A stretch of DNA of 64,000 nt from Bacilli bacterium. Its GTDB lineage: Bacteria > Bacillota_I > Bacilli_A > RFN20 > CAG-826. The notes below the pieces were generated by a model. The model ran no database searches. It saw only the letters and a program-made list of their open reading frames with translations, and had not been told where the DNA came from. Positions 43,682 through 53,680 of this stretch are shown here, one piece after another. The stretch covers positions 1-64,000 of the forward strand of contig JALCDB010000008.1 in assembly GCA_022641095.1 (NCBI GenBank). Direction: 5' to 3'. How positions within the stretch are numbered: position 1 is the stretch's first letter; each line of letters begins with the position of its first letter. The position numbers were made by a program, and so were the translations under genes.

Positions 43682-44989
43682 CTATCCCAGCCAGTTTTGG
43701 AGGGCTTTTTTGATTCGCGCGCCCCAAAGGACATATCCGTATTCGGACATGTGCATGCTATCGGCGCGGAAGAAGGCGGCGCTCGCCTCCCCGCTTTCCT
43801 TTAGGAGCGCCTCGCCGGCGGCGACGCCCTCGATCCAGCTTTTGCCTTCGATAAAGGAGGCGATTTTGGAATTGGTTTCGCGAATGCTGTCAGCGTAACC
43901 GGCGTTATAGCCCGGCAAGACGTTGATGTAAACGAAGAAGACGTGGGCCTCGGGAAGCCGTTCGTGCGTTTTCCCCATGAGCTCTTCGACGTTGCTCGCG
44001 ACCGTCTCGACGCCTAAACCGCCGTTGACCAAATCGTTGACGCCGACGTAATAGACGACGGCCTTCGGGCGATAAGGGACGACGAGGCGCTCCAGAAGGG
44101 CATCCCTCCATTGGGCCGCGGTCGTGCCGCCGATGCCATGGTTATAGGCCACGATCGGATCGAGGGCGCGCTCGTAACCGTCCCAGAATTCCATGGACGA
44201 GGATCCGGCGAGCATGATGTGGTAATTCCCTTCGTCGCCGCCTTCCTCCTCGTAAGCCACCGCCTTGCTCTCGTAAGTGGAATTGCTTAAAACCAGCGAC
44301 GATGAGGCGTTTTCCGCCACCGAAAGGACGGTGGTCTCCTCGCTCTCGCCGTTGAGGCTGGTGACGGTTATGGTCCCCTTCGCCGCGTCATAGACGGCCG
44401 CGGAGATCGAGGTGAGGCTTTTGCGCGTGTAATTGAGGGCGAAGCGGACGTCGCCCGGCGCGCTCTCGAGGCGCGCCAAAGCCCCCTTCGTCAGATAATA
44501 AACCCCTTCCGTCGCCCCCACGTTCAGGACGCCGGTGATCTTCAGATTCCCCTCGATGCCGTCATCGATCGATTCGACGGGCGTATAAACAGGCTCCACG
44601 TATTCCCCTTCCCCCGTCTCGGTCCATTTGGCGTAAAGGAACGTCGAGGACTCGACGGAATCGCCGGCGAAATCGAAGGCCTCCTCGCAGGCGGAGTCGA
44701 GGCACCAGCCGGCGAAATCATATCCGGGCCTCGTCGGATTCTCGCTCGGGGGAGTGAGAAGGCATGGCACTTCGATGCTTTGAGTCGCGTAAACCAATTG
44801 GTTTGTGATTCCCTCGCCGTACCCCTCGGCGAACGAGGCTTTGTCGTAATTGTAATAGTAAGCGGCGATGTCCCGGCTTTCGAAAACAGGCAGGCTGCCG
44901 ACCGCGACCGGAAGGGGGCCCCCATCGCCGCCGCACCCCGCAAGGCACAAAAGCGCAGCCGCCCCCATAGCCAAAAAACCTTTTTTCAT
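43682..44989 (-). CDS. GDSL/SGNH lipoprotein with InlB-type repeat
   Basis: The 435-residue lipoprotein starts MKKGFLAMGAAALLCLAGC. After a linker comes a Listeria-Bacteroides (InlB B-type) repeat at about 80-115 (TRPGYDFAGWCLDSAC ... FLYAKW), then a beta domain, and a C-terminal SGNH hydrolase (about 250-435). The hydrolase blocks are MLAGSSSMEFW, YYVGVNDLVNGG and DSMHMSEYGY. It is probably a surface acetyl-esterase. The ATG at 44989 has AAGGAGG upstream and overlaps the GH130 stop by four bases; the longer open frame to 45121 is not credible. Confidence 0.88.
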   Translation of the reverse strand: MKKGFLAMGAAALLCLAGCGGDGGPLPVAVGSLPVFESRDIAAYYYNYDKASFAEGYGEGITNQLVYATQSIEVPCLLTPPSENPTRPGYDFAGWCLDSACEEAFDFAGDSVESSTFLYAKWTETGEGEYVEPVYTPVESIDDGIEGNLKITGVLNVGATEGVYYLTKGALARLESAPGDVRFALNYTRKSLTSISAAVYDAAKGTITVTSLNGESEETTVLSVAENASSSLVLSNSTYESKAVAYEEEGGDEGNYHIMLAGSSSMEFWDGYERALDPIVAYNHGIGGTTAAQWRDALLERLVVPYRPKAVVYYVGVNDLVNGGLGVETVASNVEELMGKTHERLPEAHVFFVYINVLPGYNAGYADSIRETNSKIASFIEGKSWIEGVAAGEALLKESGEASAAFFRADSMHMSEYGYVLWGARIKKALQNWLG

Positions 44990-46002
44990 AAGCGACCCTC
45001 CTTGAGTTCTTTCACAAGTTCGGCGAAATCGATCGTGGCGAGGCCGATGAAGCGATCGGCCGCCCCGTAATAGAGGTAAAGAAGACCGTCCTTGACGAGA
45101 TTGGCCGTCGGGAAAACGCACCCGTTATAATACCCTTCGGTCTCATAGGGGAACTCCGGCTCCATGAGCGGGTTTTTCGTTTTGGCCAATATCTTCCGCG
45201 GATCGTCGAGGTCGAGAAGAAAAGCCCCGACGCGATAGGCTTTGTCGGTTGCGGAGACCCCATGGTAAATCAAGAGCCATCCGTCTTTCGTCTCGAGAGG
45301 CGGGCAGGAGGCGCCCACTTTGAGGCTCTCCCATTCCTCCGTGCCGTCATAAAGGAGATTCAGCGGCTCGTCCCATTCGAGAAGATCGGTCGATTCGGCG
45401 ATCCAAATGGCCGGTTTCCGGTTGGGGTAGCCTTTTCCATAGCGGAGGCTCGGACGGGAGGTACGGTAGAAACGGTCGCCGATCCGACGCGGGAAAATGA
45501 CGACGTCGCGGTCATCGTCCTTGGCGTTGGTTATGCGACCCAGTTTCTTCCAATGGAGAAGGTCTTTGGATACCGCCAAATGCGTCTCGGTGTCGTTGCT
45601 GTTAAGGACATGGGGGCCGAATTCCGGATGGAAGCCGTAATCGTGGGGCTCGTTTTTCCAATATTGGCCCGGAGCGAAAACGCGCGAGGCGTAAGTGAGG
45701 TAATAATAGTCCCCGATCCTGACGAGGCGCGGATCCTCCGTCCCGCCCCCGTCGGCCCCGTCTTTGTCGGGGGCGATGAGCGGGGTCGGCGACCGCCTGA
45801 GGAAATGGACGCCATCCTTCGAGGTGGCGTAGCCCAAATAGATATAGTGGGTCGCGTCGTTCCCGGCCGCCCGATAGATCATGTGGAAAAGCCCGTCCTC
45901 CGGGCGGTAGACGACCGCCGGATTGAGGACGCAAAGACTCTCCCAAGCGACTGCGGGATTGGGTTTAAGAATGGGGTTGCCGGCGTATTTGGTGAATTTC
46001 AT
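44986..46002 (-). CDS. GH130 glycoside phosphorylase (first copy)
   Basis: The 338-residue five-bladed beta-propeller belongs to GH130, enzymes that phosphorolyse beta-mannosides to mannose-1-phosphate. The catalytic region reads GGGTEDPRLVRIGDYYYLTY with the general-acid Asp; other conserved blocks are DVVIFPRRIGDRFY, GASCPPLETKDGWLLIYHG and EGYYNGCVFPTA. No signal peptide, so cytoplasmic. The start ATG at 46002 has GAGGGGG upstream. It differs from the second copy at 53.7 kb, so the two probably act on different mannosides or chain lengths. The exact acceptor cannot be read from sequence. Confidence 0.93.
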   Translation of the reverse strand: MKFTKYAGNPILKPNPAVAWESLCVLNPAVVYRPEDGLFHMIYRAAGNDATHYIYLGYATSKDGVHFLRRSPTPLIAPDKDGADGGGTEDPRLVRIGDYYYLTYASRVFAPGQYWKNEPHDYGFHPEFGPHVLNSNDTETHLAVSKDLLHWKKLGRITNAKDDDRDVVIFPRRIGDRFYRTSRPSLRYGKGYPNRKPAIWIAESTDLLEWDEPLNLLYDGTEEWESLKVGASCPPLETKDGWLLIYHGVSATDKAYRVGAFLLDLDDPRKILAKTKNPLMEPEFPYETEGYYNGCVFPTANLVKDGLLYLYYGAADRFIGLATIDFAELVKELKEGRL

Positions 46003-46016
46003 GGTTGCTTTCCCCC

Positions 46017-48689
46017 TCAAAGGGCCTCCGAAATTTGGCTTGAGCGTTCGATAGCATTGTCGAAACGAATGTTATCGACGAGAATCTGGCGGGCCGAAGC
46101 GGAGCCGCCCTGATTGACGATGCCGATCGAAAGCTGATAGATCGAGGGCACGTTGAGGGCTTTGAGGCTCGCCCCCGTCGGGCTCGCGTAATCGGTGAAA
46201 GTGCCAAAACCCAGCTCGTAATGGGCCCAACCGGCGAGGAGCTCGCCCCTCTCGATCGTATGGCGGACGTGATAGACCGATCCGTTCACGAGGAAATAGA
46301 AGTTGAGGTACACGGTGGCGTATCCGTCGCCCTTGAGGTCGATGTCGATGCCTTTGGCCCCAAAGGAACCGCCGAGGCCGCCGTCGATCGTGAGCGGCAA
46401 AGCGTAGTTGACGGTCTCGTAGGAAAGGTAGTTCATCGATAGGGAATGCGTTCCGCCCTCGCTGGAGACGTCGTCGCTGAGAGTCAGGTCGTTGTTCGCG
46501 CTGCCGTTGCCGTATCCCCAAACGTCGAGGACCTCAGCGGTGCTCGCGTAGGACTCGGCCGTCTCGACCGTGGCTTTGGTGGGGTCCCCCTCGTCGACCG
46601 CGATCGTGCTCTCGAGCGCGGTCGCTGTGGCCTTCGTCGGGGCGTCCTCGAGGCAAACGTTGTCGCAATAGACGGCGCTGCCGTCGGTGTACTGCGGATC
46701 GGCCGCCCCGTCTTCGTCGCGATAAAGATAGCTGAGCACGATCGAAAACGACGATATGGAGGCGCAGTCAAGGGTTCCGCTTCCGCTTACGAAGGAGAAG
46801 GCGCTGAAGGGGATCTCGTATTTGGTCCAGACCTTCGGAAGGGCCTCGATCTCGTAATAGGCCGTGGCCCCGCTCCCGAGCGTGAAGGCCAGATCGACCT
46901 TCGCGTTCACCCCATCGAGATAAGAGAAGGCCGCGTCGTCGTCCTTGAGGGAGGCGTCCTTGAGCCAAAGCGACAACCCATCGTATCCAAGGCCATTCGA
47001 GGCGGCGTCGATGGGTAGGGTGTAGGAAGCCGCCTCCATGTCGGCTTTGTAGGTGAGTCTCCCGCAATAGGGGTTGTCGGCCCCGCGGGCCTGCAGCGAG
47101 TCGAGGGCGATGTATTCGTCTTTGTTATCGCGCGAGACGCCCCACTGATAGAAAGGCTCGGCGGCGTTATGGTAGCCATCGAAGTTCTCGATGAGGCCAT
47201 CGTTTCCGATGAGGCGGGCAGACGTGTCGATCTCATCGACGTCGGCTTTGCTCACGATTTCGATGTCCTTATACGTGAGGGTGCCCGTGCCATACATATC
47301 CGTGACGCCGAACTGGAGCTTTTTGATCCAGCCGAATTCCCGTTGGCCGTCCGCGGCGATCGAGGAGCTCGCGAAAGAGGCGAAGGGAAGGTAGAAGGTC
47401 GTGTAGCCTTCGCTTGAAAGGTCGGCAAGGGGGATTTGGAAATACCAAAGGTCGCCGTCTTCCTCGTAGACGCGGAAACTGGCTTTGCCGGCGCCGGAGC
47501 TCCCGGTGCTGCCGGAGTAGGTCAGCGACATCTTCACGGTGTCGCCCTCGTCGAAGAAACGCCCCACCGGGATTTTCGTGAAAGCGTAGCCTTTGCTCGA
47601 CATGCCGACGTCGTTGAGGCCGTTCGCGTTTTGGTCGTAATGGAGCGTGTAACTGGCCCCGTCGTCGCCGATGTCGGTTCCGAAGTCGTAACCGTTCTCG
47701 TGCTCCCAAGTCGCCGTCGGGTAATCGGCGAAATCGAATTTGTCGATGAACAGGTTCCGATAATCGGCTTTTTTGACGCATTTGAGGCCACTGATGAGGC
47801 AAACCCCGTCGCCCCAAGTCTCCTCGAAGACGAGCTCGACCCGCTTGATGTGGAAATAATCGAAGGTGAAATTGGCCGTCGTGACGAGTTGCGTCGTTTG
47901 GGTGAAAGAGCTGAAAGGAAGGATGACGATCTGCTTCGAGTTGTTGGAGATCGCGATCTCGCTCTTCCAGAATTCGCCGTCGTTGTCGATAAGGCGGATA
48001 TAGGCTTTCGCGTCCTGACCCGAATAGAAGAAACGAAGATAGAAGGCGTCCGTCCCGTACGTGTCAAGCTCGACCGTTTTCGTCAGGACGATCCATCCGA
48101 TGTTTTTCGTGTTTTCCTGAACGAAATTCACCGCGAGCGACTTCTGATCGTTCGAGAAAAAATCGCTCGTGTCCATCGAAAGGTCGACGGGCGCGCCTTC
48201 GTTATGGACCGACCAATCGCTCGCCGCGCCAAGAGGAAAGGGGACCTCCCCGTAATCAGGCGCCTCGAGAAAGAAAGTGAACGCGTTGGCGCACAATTTG
48301 CTCGCGTTCCCGCAATAGGCGGTCACGCGCCAGTAATAGGTGACGTCCTTCTGGCTCAGCTCCGCCGAGATGGAGTAACTGGTCGAGGAGATGTAATCGT
48401 GTTTGTAATAGACATAAGCGTCGCTGTTGCTGACGAAGTTTTCGCTCGAGGCGATCTCCAGCATGTAGCGCGTGGCGTTTTCGCTCGCGTTCCAACTGAA
48501 CGTCGGGACCTCGCTCAAGGAGGCGCCTAGAGTCGGGCTCACGAGCGAGAAGAGGCCGGGCGAGCCGCTAGGGGAGTGCTGGTCAAACGAATTGGCCGCG
48601 GACGTGTAGCCCCCACCCTCGCCGCAGGAAGCGAGGCCAAGAGCCAGCAGGAGGGAGCCGAAAAAAGCGAATAAGCGGTGTTTGCGCAT
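46017..48689 (-). CDS. Large surface lipoprotein with repeated carbohydrate-binding-like domains
   Basis: The 890-residue protein starts with a lipoprotein signal ending LGLASC. A fibronectin-III-like domain (about 45-140: PTLGASLSEVPTFSWNASEN ... YYWRVTAYCGN) follows. Then come at least four beta-sandwich modules that resemble CBM11/galactose-binding-like folds, each with a strand such as FYLRFFYSG, WYFQIPLADLS, YEIEALPKVW or YHVRHTIERG and a closing YKDIEIVSK or LVDNIRFDN element. It probably captures polysaccharide at the cell surface. No catalytic motif is evident. One base separates its start from the upstream stop. Confidence 0.82.
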   Translation of the reverse strand: MRKHRLFAFFGSLLLALGLASCGEGGGYTSAANSFDQHSPSGSPGLFSLVSPTLGASLSEVPTFSWNASENATRYMLEIASSENFVSNSDAYVYYKHDYISSTSYSISAELSQKDVTYYWRVTAYCGNASKLCANAFTFFLEAPDYGEVPFPLGAASDWSVHNEGAPVDLSMDTSDFFSNDQKSLAVNFVQENTKNIGWIVLTKTVELDTYGTDAFYLRFFYSGQDAKAYIRLIDNDGEFWKSEIAISNNSKQIVILPFSSFTQTTQLVTTANFTFDYFHIKRVELVFEETWGDGVCLISGLKCVKKADYRNLFIDKFDFADYPTATWEHENGYDFGTDIGDDGASYTLHYDQNANGLNDVGMSSKGYAFTKIPVGRFFDEGDTVKMSLTYSGSTGSSGAGKASFRVYEEDGDLWYFQIPLADLSSEGYTTFYLPFASFASSSIAADGQREFGWIKKLQFGVTDMYGTGTLTYKDIEIVSKADVDEIDTSARLIGNDGLIENFDGYHNAAEPFYQWGVSRDNKDEYIALDSLQARGADNPYCGRLTYKADMEAASYTLPIDAASNGLGYDGLSLWLKDASLKDDDAAFSYLDGVNAKVDLAFTLGSGATAYYEIEALPKVWTKYEIPFSAFSFVSGSGTLDCASISSFSIVLSYLYRDEDGAADPQYTDGSAVYCDNVCLEDAPTKATATALESTIAVDEGDPTKATVETAESYASTAEVLDVWGYGNGSANNDLTLSDDVSSEGGTHSLSMNYLSYETVNYALPLTIDGGLGGSFGAKGIDIDLKGDGYATVYLNFYFLVNGSVYHVRHTIERGELLAGWAHYELGFGTFTDYASPTGASLKALNVPSIYQLSIGIVNQGGSASARQILVDNIRFDNAIERSSQISEAL

Positions 48690-48690
48690 A

Positions 48691-50202
48691 TCAAAGTTCC
48701 TCCGATGACACCACGACGAGGGAGTTCGAAGGCACGGAGAGGGAAAGCCATTTGTTCAAGGAGCCCTCGATCTCGTAGTTCGGCTCGATGAAGCCGTCCT
48801 CGCCGAGTTTGATGAGGCCTTCGCCGAACTCGTAGACATAGAGTTTGCCCGAGCCTTCGACGGCCGGTCCGAGAAGGAAACGCCGGGTCGTGGCCTCGGT
48901 CCCCCGGTTGATCGCGCAGTAGCCCCCGCTCTTGCCGTCTTTCGAAACAGCGGCGATGCAGCGGAACGAGTCGTCGATCTCCCGCGAGTTGGCCGCGTTG
49001 CCGTAAATCTTGCTGCCTGAAGAGAACAAATGCGTCAAAAGGCAGGAACTGTGATACCAAGGACGAAGCTCCTGATTGTAGGAAGTGGCGCTTGAAAGGG
49101 AACTGAACATGCCCCACATCTTCGGGGTGCTCGCGTTGCCGCTGTACATCATGTTCTGCGCGTCGTCAAACGACCAATAGGTGAGGCTATTGAAGCCCGA
49201 TAGCATCGTTTGGATGGTGAAGTCCGCCATGCGGACCCCGTATGAGACGGTCTTGATGAGGGAGTTGCTGTCCGTCGAGGCGACCTTGCCGTCGAGGAGC
49301 CCGCATTCCCAAACGTCGAGCGGGCGCGACGTGCCGTATCCCTTGTCAAGCGTTCTTATCGCCGCGACGAGCTCGTCGGCGTATTCGCGGACGTAACCGC
49401 CGTCGATGTAATAATTCGACAAATAGAAATGGGCGCCGTAGTCGGCCACTTTGTCGCTGATTCGGTTGGCGATCCCAGTCCAATATTCCCTCGTTCCGTC
49501 GAAGCCGGTCGTATCCCCGCCGATGATGCCGACCTCGGTGAGGCCTTTCGCGTCAAGGGCCGCGCGGACGTTCTTCACGCCCGCGATCCACTTGTCGAGG
49601 GTGTTGTTGTAATTCTTGCTCGAGCCTTGGCTCCCCGTGTAATTGGGCTCGTTTCCGTTCACGAACCACCGAATGCAGGTGAAGCCGGACACGTTGATCA
49701 GATAATCGAAGATGTCGGCGCTTATTTTGGCCCAGCGGAGATCCGCCGTGCACTCGTCCATCATGCCCCAAACGTCGTGGCGGAGGTCGCCGATGACGTT
49801 CCAAGCCCCAGTAGCCACCTGAATGCCGTGGCTTTGGCAGTAGCGGAGGATCTCGAACAGGTTGTCGCCCCATTTGTTGGCGAAATCGTAGGTCCAAGTG
49901 TCGTTGGTTTTGTCATCGTCGCCTTTGTCGTCGAAATCCTTGACGAAAGAGTCGTAATTGAACATGCAGCGGATCCGCGCGGGGGCGAGTTCCTTGATGT
50001 TGGCGTAGATCCTCTTAAAGGAGTTCTCGTCCAGCATGTCGGTATCCTCGTAGACGCCCCACTCGACGCCTAAGCCCCCGAAGGAGCTTTGGACGAGGTC
50101 ATCCTCGCCGAAAGCGATGTCGGAGTAGTCCTGGCTTCCGCATGAGGATAGGGAAAGGGCCAAGAGGGCCGGAACTAGAAGCCGTAAACGTTCGCATCTC
50201 AT
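48691..50202 (-). CDS. Clan GH-A lipoprotein glycoside hydrolase
   Basis: The 503-residue protein has a lipoprotein signal (MRCERLRLLVPALLALSLSSC) and a (beta/alpha)8-type catalytic domain. WFVNGNEPNYTGS supplies the Asn-Glu pair of clan GH-A acid/base residues, and DVWECGLLDG near residue 320 a likely nucleophile Glu; YWSFDDAQN follows at strand 8. A C-terminal beta domain ends the protein. The exact family (GH39-, GH5- or GH30-like) is unclear. In this locus it may be the outer endo-mannanase or another backbone hydrolase. The ATG overlaps the solute-binding stop by four bases (ATGA). Confidence 0.8.
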   Translation of the reverse strand: MRCERLRLLVPALLALSLSSCGSQDYSDIAFGEDDLVQSSFGGLGVEWGVYEDTDMLDENSFKRIYANIKELAPARIRCMFNYDSFVKDFDDKGDDDKTNDTWTYDFANKWGDNLFEILRYCQSHGIQVATGAWNVIGDLRHDVWGMMDECTADLRWAKISADIFDYLINVSGFTCIRWFVNGNEPNYTGSQGSSKNYNNTLDKWIAGVKNVRAALDAKGLTEVGIIGGDTTGFDGTREYWTGIANRISDKVADYGAHFYLSNYYIDGGYVREYADELVAAIRTLDKGYGTSRPLDVWECGLLDGKVASTDSNSLIKTVSYGVRMADFTIQTMLSGFNSLTYWSFDDAQNMMYSGNASTPKMWGMFSSLSSATSYNQELRPWYHSSCLLTHLFSSGSKIYGNAANSREIDDSFRCIAAVSKDGKSGGYCAINRGTEATTRRFLLGPAVEGSGKLYVYEFGEGLIKLGEDGFIEPNYEIEGSLNKWLSLSVPSNSLVVVSSEEL

Positions 50203-51803
50203 TTTCCGTACCCCAATTCGCCGTTGATTTCGCTGAGGACGGAAGGCCAAGGGCTCTTTGTCACGTTGTCGAGATACGCCGCCTTGTCCTCCTTGCCGTA
50301 GCAATACTTGACGACCTCGTCGTTGGCGTCCTCGAGCATCGAACCCTCGTATCTGTCCTTAAGGTCGGTGGAAAGCCACATGACCTCGCTCTTTTCCTTG
50401 AAGACGCGAAGGAGGCTCGAGGCTTCGGCCGCGTCCATTTCGCTCTGCCAGCCGCTCAAGGCCCCATAGGCCTCGCGATCCGTCAGCGGGTCGTAGGAAT
50501 CGTAATCGTTGCCCAAAGTGACCATGTAACGAAGGCACTTGGCGCCGTTCTCTTTTTCGACGTAATCGCCGCTATCGTCCTTGGGCCAACCGTTTTCCGT
50601 GAGGGCGATGTTCCCGGCCCCGTCCTCGGTGTAGTCGTACCCCTTAATGCCATAGACGGCGAGTTTGGTGCCCTCCGCCCCCAAAAGGTAATCCATGATG
50701 TCGAGGATGAGTTTCTGCTTCTTTTCGCTGATGTCGTAATTGAAGAAAGTCATCGAATACCAGTTCTCGGCCCCTTCGAGGGCGTATTTGCCATCCGGGC
50801 CCTTGACTTTCATGATGGCCGAGGCGTCATCGACGGAAAAAGAGGAGTCGAGGGCGTTCGAGGTCGCGAGGGACTTCCGAACCGCCTCGTAGTTCGATAG
50901 CGAGAGGTTTTCGTAAAGGACTCCGCAGTCGTTGCTGCAGTAGGCTTTGCGGGCCCCGCCTTCGGTCGCGGTGTATTGGTCGTAGCCATACACGAGGTCG
51001 TCGACGTAACTCTTGGCTAGGTCCATGCCTTTCACATAGGCGTCCGTCGCGAAAGTCCCGACGTATTTCCTCGCCGTGGCGTCCCAACTGAAGCAATGCG
51101 GGCTGTCCTTGTAGAAGTTGGTCACCGAAGGGAAACTCCATTCGACGTCCGCCAAGGCGTATTTATCGCCTTTCCCGGTCGGGTTGAGGTGGCTATTGAA
51201 AACGTCAAGAAGGTTCTGGAACTGCTCCCATGAATAGACGTCGCCCTCCTGATAAACGTTCCATTTTTTGGCCCAATCGCGCCGGTAAACGTAGGTGAAC
51301 GGCGAATAATCCACGCCGTAATCCGAGATGTTCTTGGCTATAGGGATGCCATATAGCTTCCCATCGATCTTGAAGGCGTCGATGTCGCTGGTGGCGCTTA
51401 GCATGGCCTCGACGTTCGGCCACGGCGACAGGTCGTCCGGCAGGGCTTTGATCACCTGCGCGTCGGCCCAGTATCGGTAACTGTTGGCGCAGTTGAACTG
51501 CGTCAGGTTGTACTGAAAGACGTCGGTGAGGTTGTTGGCGTTGACGGCCGCCGAGACCTGGCTGCTCCAATCGTTGTAACTGTAGCTCGACGGGGTGATG
51601 TCCACCTTGAATTTGCCCTCGATCTCGTCGGTGTAGATGTCATTGCCCGTCCAACTCTCGAAATAAAGGTTGCGAAGGCTTATTTTGAGGTTGCCGGCGT
51701 CATCGTATTCGTCCTCTCCGCCGCCTCCGCACGAAACGAGGGCCAAGCTGGCCACCAGCGCCGCGAACAGCGGCAAGACAATTCTCTTCAAAGGGTTTTT
51801 CAT
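50199..51803 (-). CDS. Sugar ABC transporter solute-binding lipoprotein
   Basis: The 534-residue protein starts with a lipoprotein signal ending ALVSCGGGGEDEYDD. It fits the LplA-type (family 1) extracellular oligosaccharide-binding proteins that work with the two permeases upstream. Typical blocks are DVFQYNLTQFN, KIDGKLYGIPIAKN and YVYRRDWAKKWNV. GGAGG precedes the ATG at 51803. Its size and place beside GH130 genes match binding proteins for manno-oligosaccharides in gut Firmicutes, but the ligand is an inference. Confidence 0.92.
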   Translation of the reverse strand: MKNPLKRIVLPLFAALVASLALVSCGGGGEDEYDDAGNLKISLRNLYFESWTGNDIYTDEIEGKFKVDITPSSYSYNDWSSQVSAAVNANNLTDVFQYNLTQFNCANSYRYWADAQVIKALPDDLSPWPNVEAMLSATSDIDAFKIDGKLYGIPIAKNISDYGVDYSPFTYVYRRDWAKKWNVYQEGDVYSWEQFQNLLDVFNSHLNPTGKGDKYALADVEWSFPSVTNFYKDSPHCFSWDATARKYVGTFATDAYVKGMDLAKSYVDDLVYGYDQYTATEGGARKAYCSNDCGVLYENLSLSNYEAVRKSLATSNALDSSFSVDDASAIMKVKGPDGKYALEGAENWYSMTFFNYDISEKKQKLILDIMDYLLGAEGTKLAVYGIKGYDYTEDGAGNIALTENGWPKDDSGDYVEKENGAKCLRYMVTLGNDYDSYDPLTDREAYGALSGWQSEMDAAEASSLLRVFKEKSEVMWLSTDLKDRYEGSMLEDANDEVVKYCYGKEDKAAYLDNVTKSPWPSVLSEINGELGYGK

Positions 51804-51816
51804 AGATTGATACCTC

Positions 51817-52725
51817 CTATCCTTTGATGGCACCCACGACGATGCCTTTGACGAAGAAACGCTGCAAAAACGGATAGAAACACATCATCGGCACGATCGT
51901 GAAGAAGATCGAGGCCATGACGAGCCCTTCGCTATAGGTCCTTGAGGTCGGGCTTTCGACGCTCGTGGACATGCTGGCGATCATCTCGCGGAGGACCAAT
52001 TGGAGCGGACGGAGGGTGCTTTTCTCGGTGAAGAGCATGCCGTTATACCAACTGTTCCAGTTGCCGACGGCGAAGAAAAGGCCCACCGTGGCCAGCATCG
52101 GAAGGGACAAAGGCAAATAGACCTTGACGAAAATCTGCATGTCGTTGGCCCCGTCGATGCGGGCGCTTTCCTCGAGCTCCTTCGGGAGCGAGGCGAAGTA
52201 GTTGCGCATAAGAAGCATGTTGAAGGTGTCGATCGCCCCCGGGATGATCATGACCCAAATGGTGTTGTACATGCCTAAGTCCTTGATCAGATAGTAATAA
52301 GGGACGAGGCCGCCGCCGAAGAACATGGTGACGAGGATCATGTTCATGACGAAATTCTTGCCGACCCATCTTTCGCGCGACATCGCGTAACCGGTGATGA
52401 CGGTGAAGAACAGCTGATAGGCCGTCCCGCCGACAAGGAGGATCATCGTGATCCCGAAGCCGTTCCACATCTCGCTGTTGGTAAAGACGGACTCGTAGGC
52501 CTCGAAGGTGAGGTCGGTCGGCCACAGGAGGATATCGCTCGTCATGTAGGCCGTTTCGCTGGAAACGGATATCACGAAGCAGTAATAGAACGGGAAGATG
52601 ACCGCCAGGACATAGAACAGAAGGATAAGGAACAGGACGATGTCCATCGCGCTTCGGCGGTCGTTGGCGTTCTTCCCGTGCGGACGGAGGGGCAGCCTTT
52701 CGAGCGTGGCTTTCTTTTTTCCCAT
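51817..52725 (-). CDS. Sugar ABC permease, LplC type
   Basis: The 302-residue protein has six membrane spans and the ATPase-contacting EAA loop (EESARIDGANDMQIFVKVYL) near residue 190. It is an oligosaccharide permease of the LplC/YtcP group, which pairs with LplB-type subunits. The long cytoplasmic start MGKKKATLERLPLRPHGK is typical. It starts one base after the stop of the partner permease gene. Confidence 0.94.
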   Translation of the reverse strand: MGKKKATLERLPLRPHGKNANDRRSAMDIVLFLILLFYVLAVIFPFYYCFVISVSSETAYMTSDILLWPTDLTFEAYESVFTNSEMWNGFGITMILLVGGTAYQLFFTVITGYAMSRERWVGKNFVMNMILVTMFFGGGLVPYYYLIKDLGMYNTIWVMIIPGAIDTFNMLLMRNYFASLPKELEESARIDGANDMQIFVKVYLPLSLPMLATVGLFFAVGNWNSWYNGMLFTEKSTLRPLQLVLREMIASMSTSVESPTSRTYSEGLVMASIFFTIVPMMCFYPFLQRFFVKGIVVGAIKG

Positions 52726-52726
52726 G

Positions 52727-53680
52727 CTAGATGATCCCCCTTTCCCCGCACAGTTTGGCGATGCGGTCGACCGAGATGACGAGGATGAAGGAAACGACGG
52801 ACTTGAAGAGGCCGATGGCCGTTCCGATGCCGGGGTTCACGAGATTCGTGAAGGTCTGACGGTATATATAGGTGTCGAGAATGTCGACCTGATCGTAAAC
52901 CAAGGGGTTATAAAGGTTGAAGATCTGGTCGAATCCGGCCGAGAGGATGCCGCCCACCGAAAGGATGAGAAGGAGAATCGCCGTGCTCTTGATGCCTGGC
53001 AAGGTGATGTGCCAGATTTTTTGGCTCCGGGAGGCCCCGTCGATGTCGGCGGCTTCGTATAGTTCGGGCGGGATCCCCGCCATGGTGGCTAAGTAAATGA
53101 TGGAAGACCAGCCGGCCTCCTTCCAGATGTCGCTCACGAAAATAAGGCCGAGGAAGAAGCCCCCGTCGCCGAGGAAGGTCGTTCGGTCCCCGCCGCAGGC
53201 CACCGCGATGTCGTTGACCACGCCGGTCCTGGAAAAGAGGACGTCGATGAAGCCGGCGATGACGATCCAGGAAAGGAAATGGGGGAACGTGACGATGGTC
53301 TGCGAGAACTTCTTGAAGCGCTTGAGCCGGATTTCGTTGATGAGCAAAGCCACCAGAATCGCGGCCACGAAGGAAATGACGATTTTGCCCGCCCCGATCA
53401 GGATGGTGTTCCGTAAGACGTTCGCGAAATCGGGGTCGCTGCTGAAGATGTAGGTGAAGTTGCCCCACCCGACGAAATGCTCCTTCAGACTGCCGATGAT
53501 GCCGAGTTTGGGGTAGTACTTGGTGAAGGCCATGAGGACCCCGTACATCGGGATGTAGCAGAAAATGAAATAGAACGCCACCGCCGGAACGATCATGGCG
53601 ATCAGGTAGCGGGATTTGACGAAATTCCGCCCGAAATGGTGGAATCTCGACTGTCTTTTGCGGATGAGGACCCGTTCCAT
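52727..53680 (-). CDS. Sugar ABC permease, LplB type
   Basis: The 317-residue protein has six spans, the LplB-type start (RYLIAMIVPAVAFYFIFCYIPMYG) and the EAA loop LYEAADIDGASRSQKIWHI. It forms the membrane channel with the LplC-type subunit. The ATG at 53680 shares one base with the TAA of the GH130 gene (TAATG). A longer frame to 53734 lies inside GH130 and is rejected. Confidence 0.94.
   Translation of the reverse strand: MERVLIRKRQSRFHHFGRNFVKSRYLIAMIVPAVAFYFIFCYIPMYGVLMAFTKYYPKLGIIGSLKEHFVGWGNFTYIFSSDPDFANVLRNTILIGAGKIVISFVAAILVALLINEIRLKRFKKFSQTIVTFPHFLSWIVIAGFIDVLFSRTGVVNDIAVACGGDRTTFLGDGGFFLGLIFVSDIWKEAGWSSIIYLATMAGIPPELYEAADIDGASRSQKIWHITLPGIKSTAILLLILSVGGILSAGFDQIFNLYNPLVYDQVDILDTYIYRQTFTNLVNPGIGTAIGLFKSVVSFILVISVDRIAKLCGERGII

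Noticed and set aside
45262-46113. 283-codon plus-strand frame inside the first GH130 gene
   Set aside because: Shadow of a conserved gene; no signal or ribosome site.
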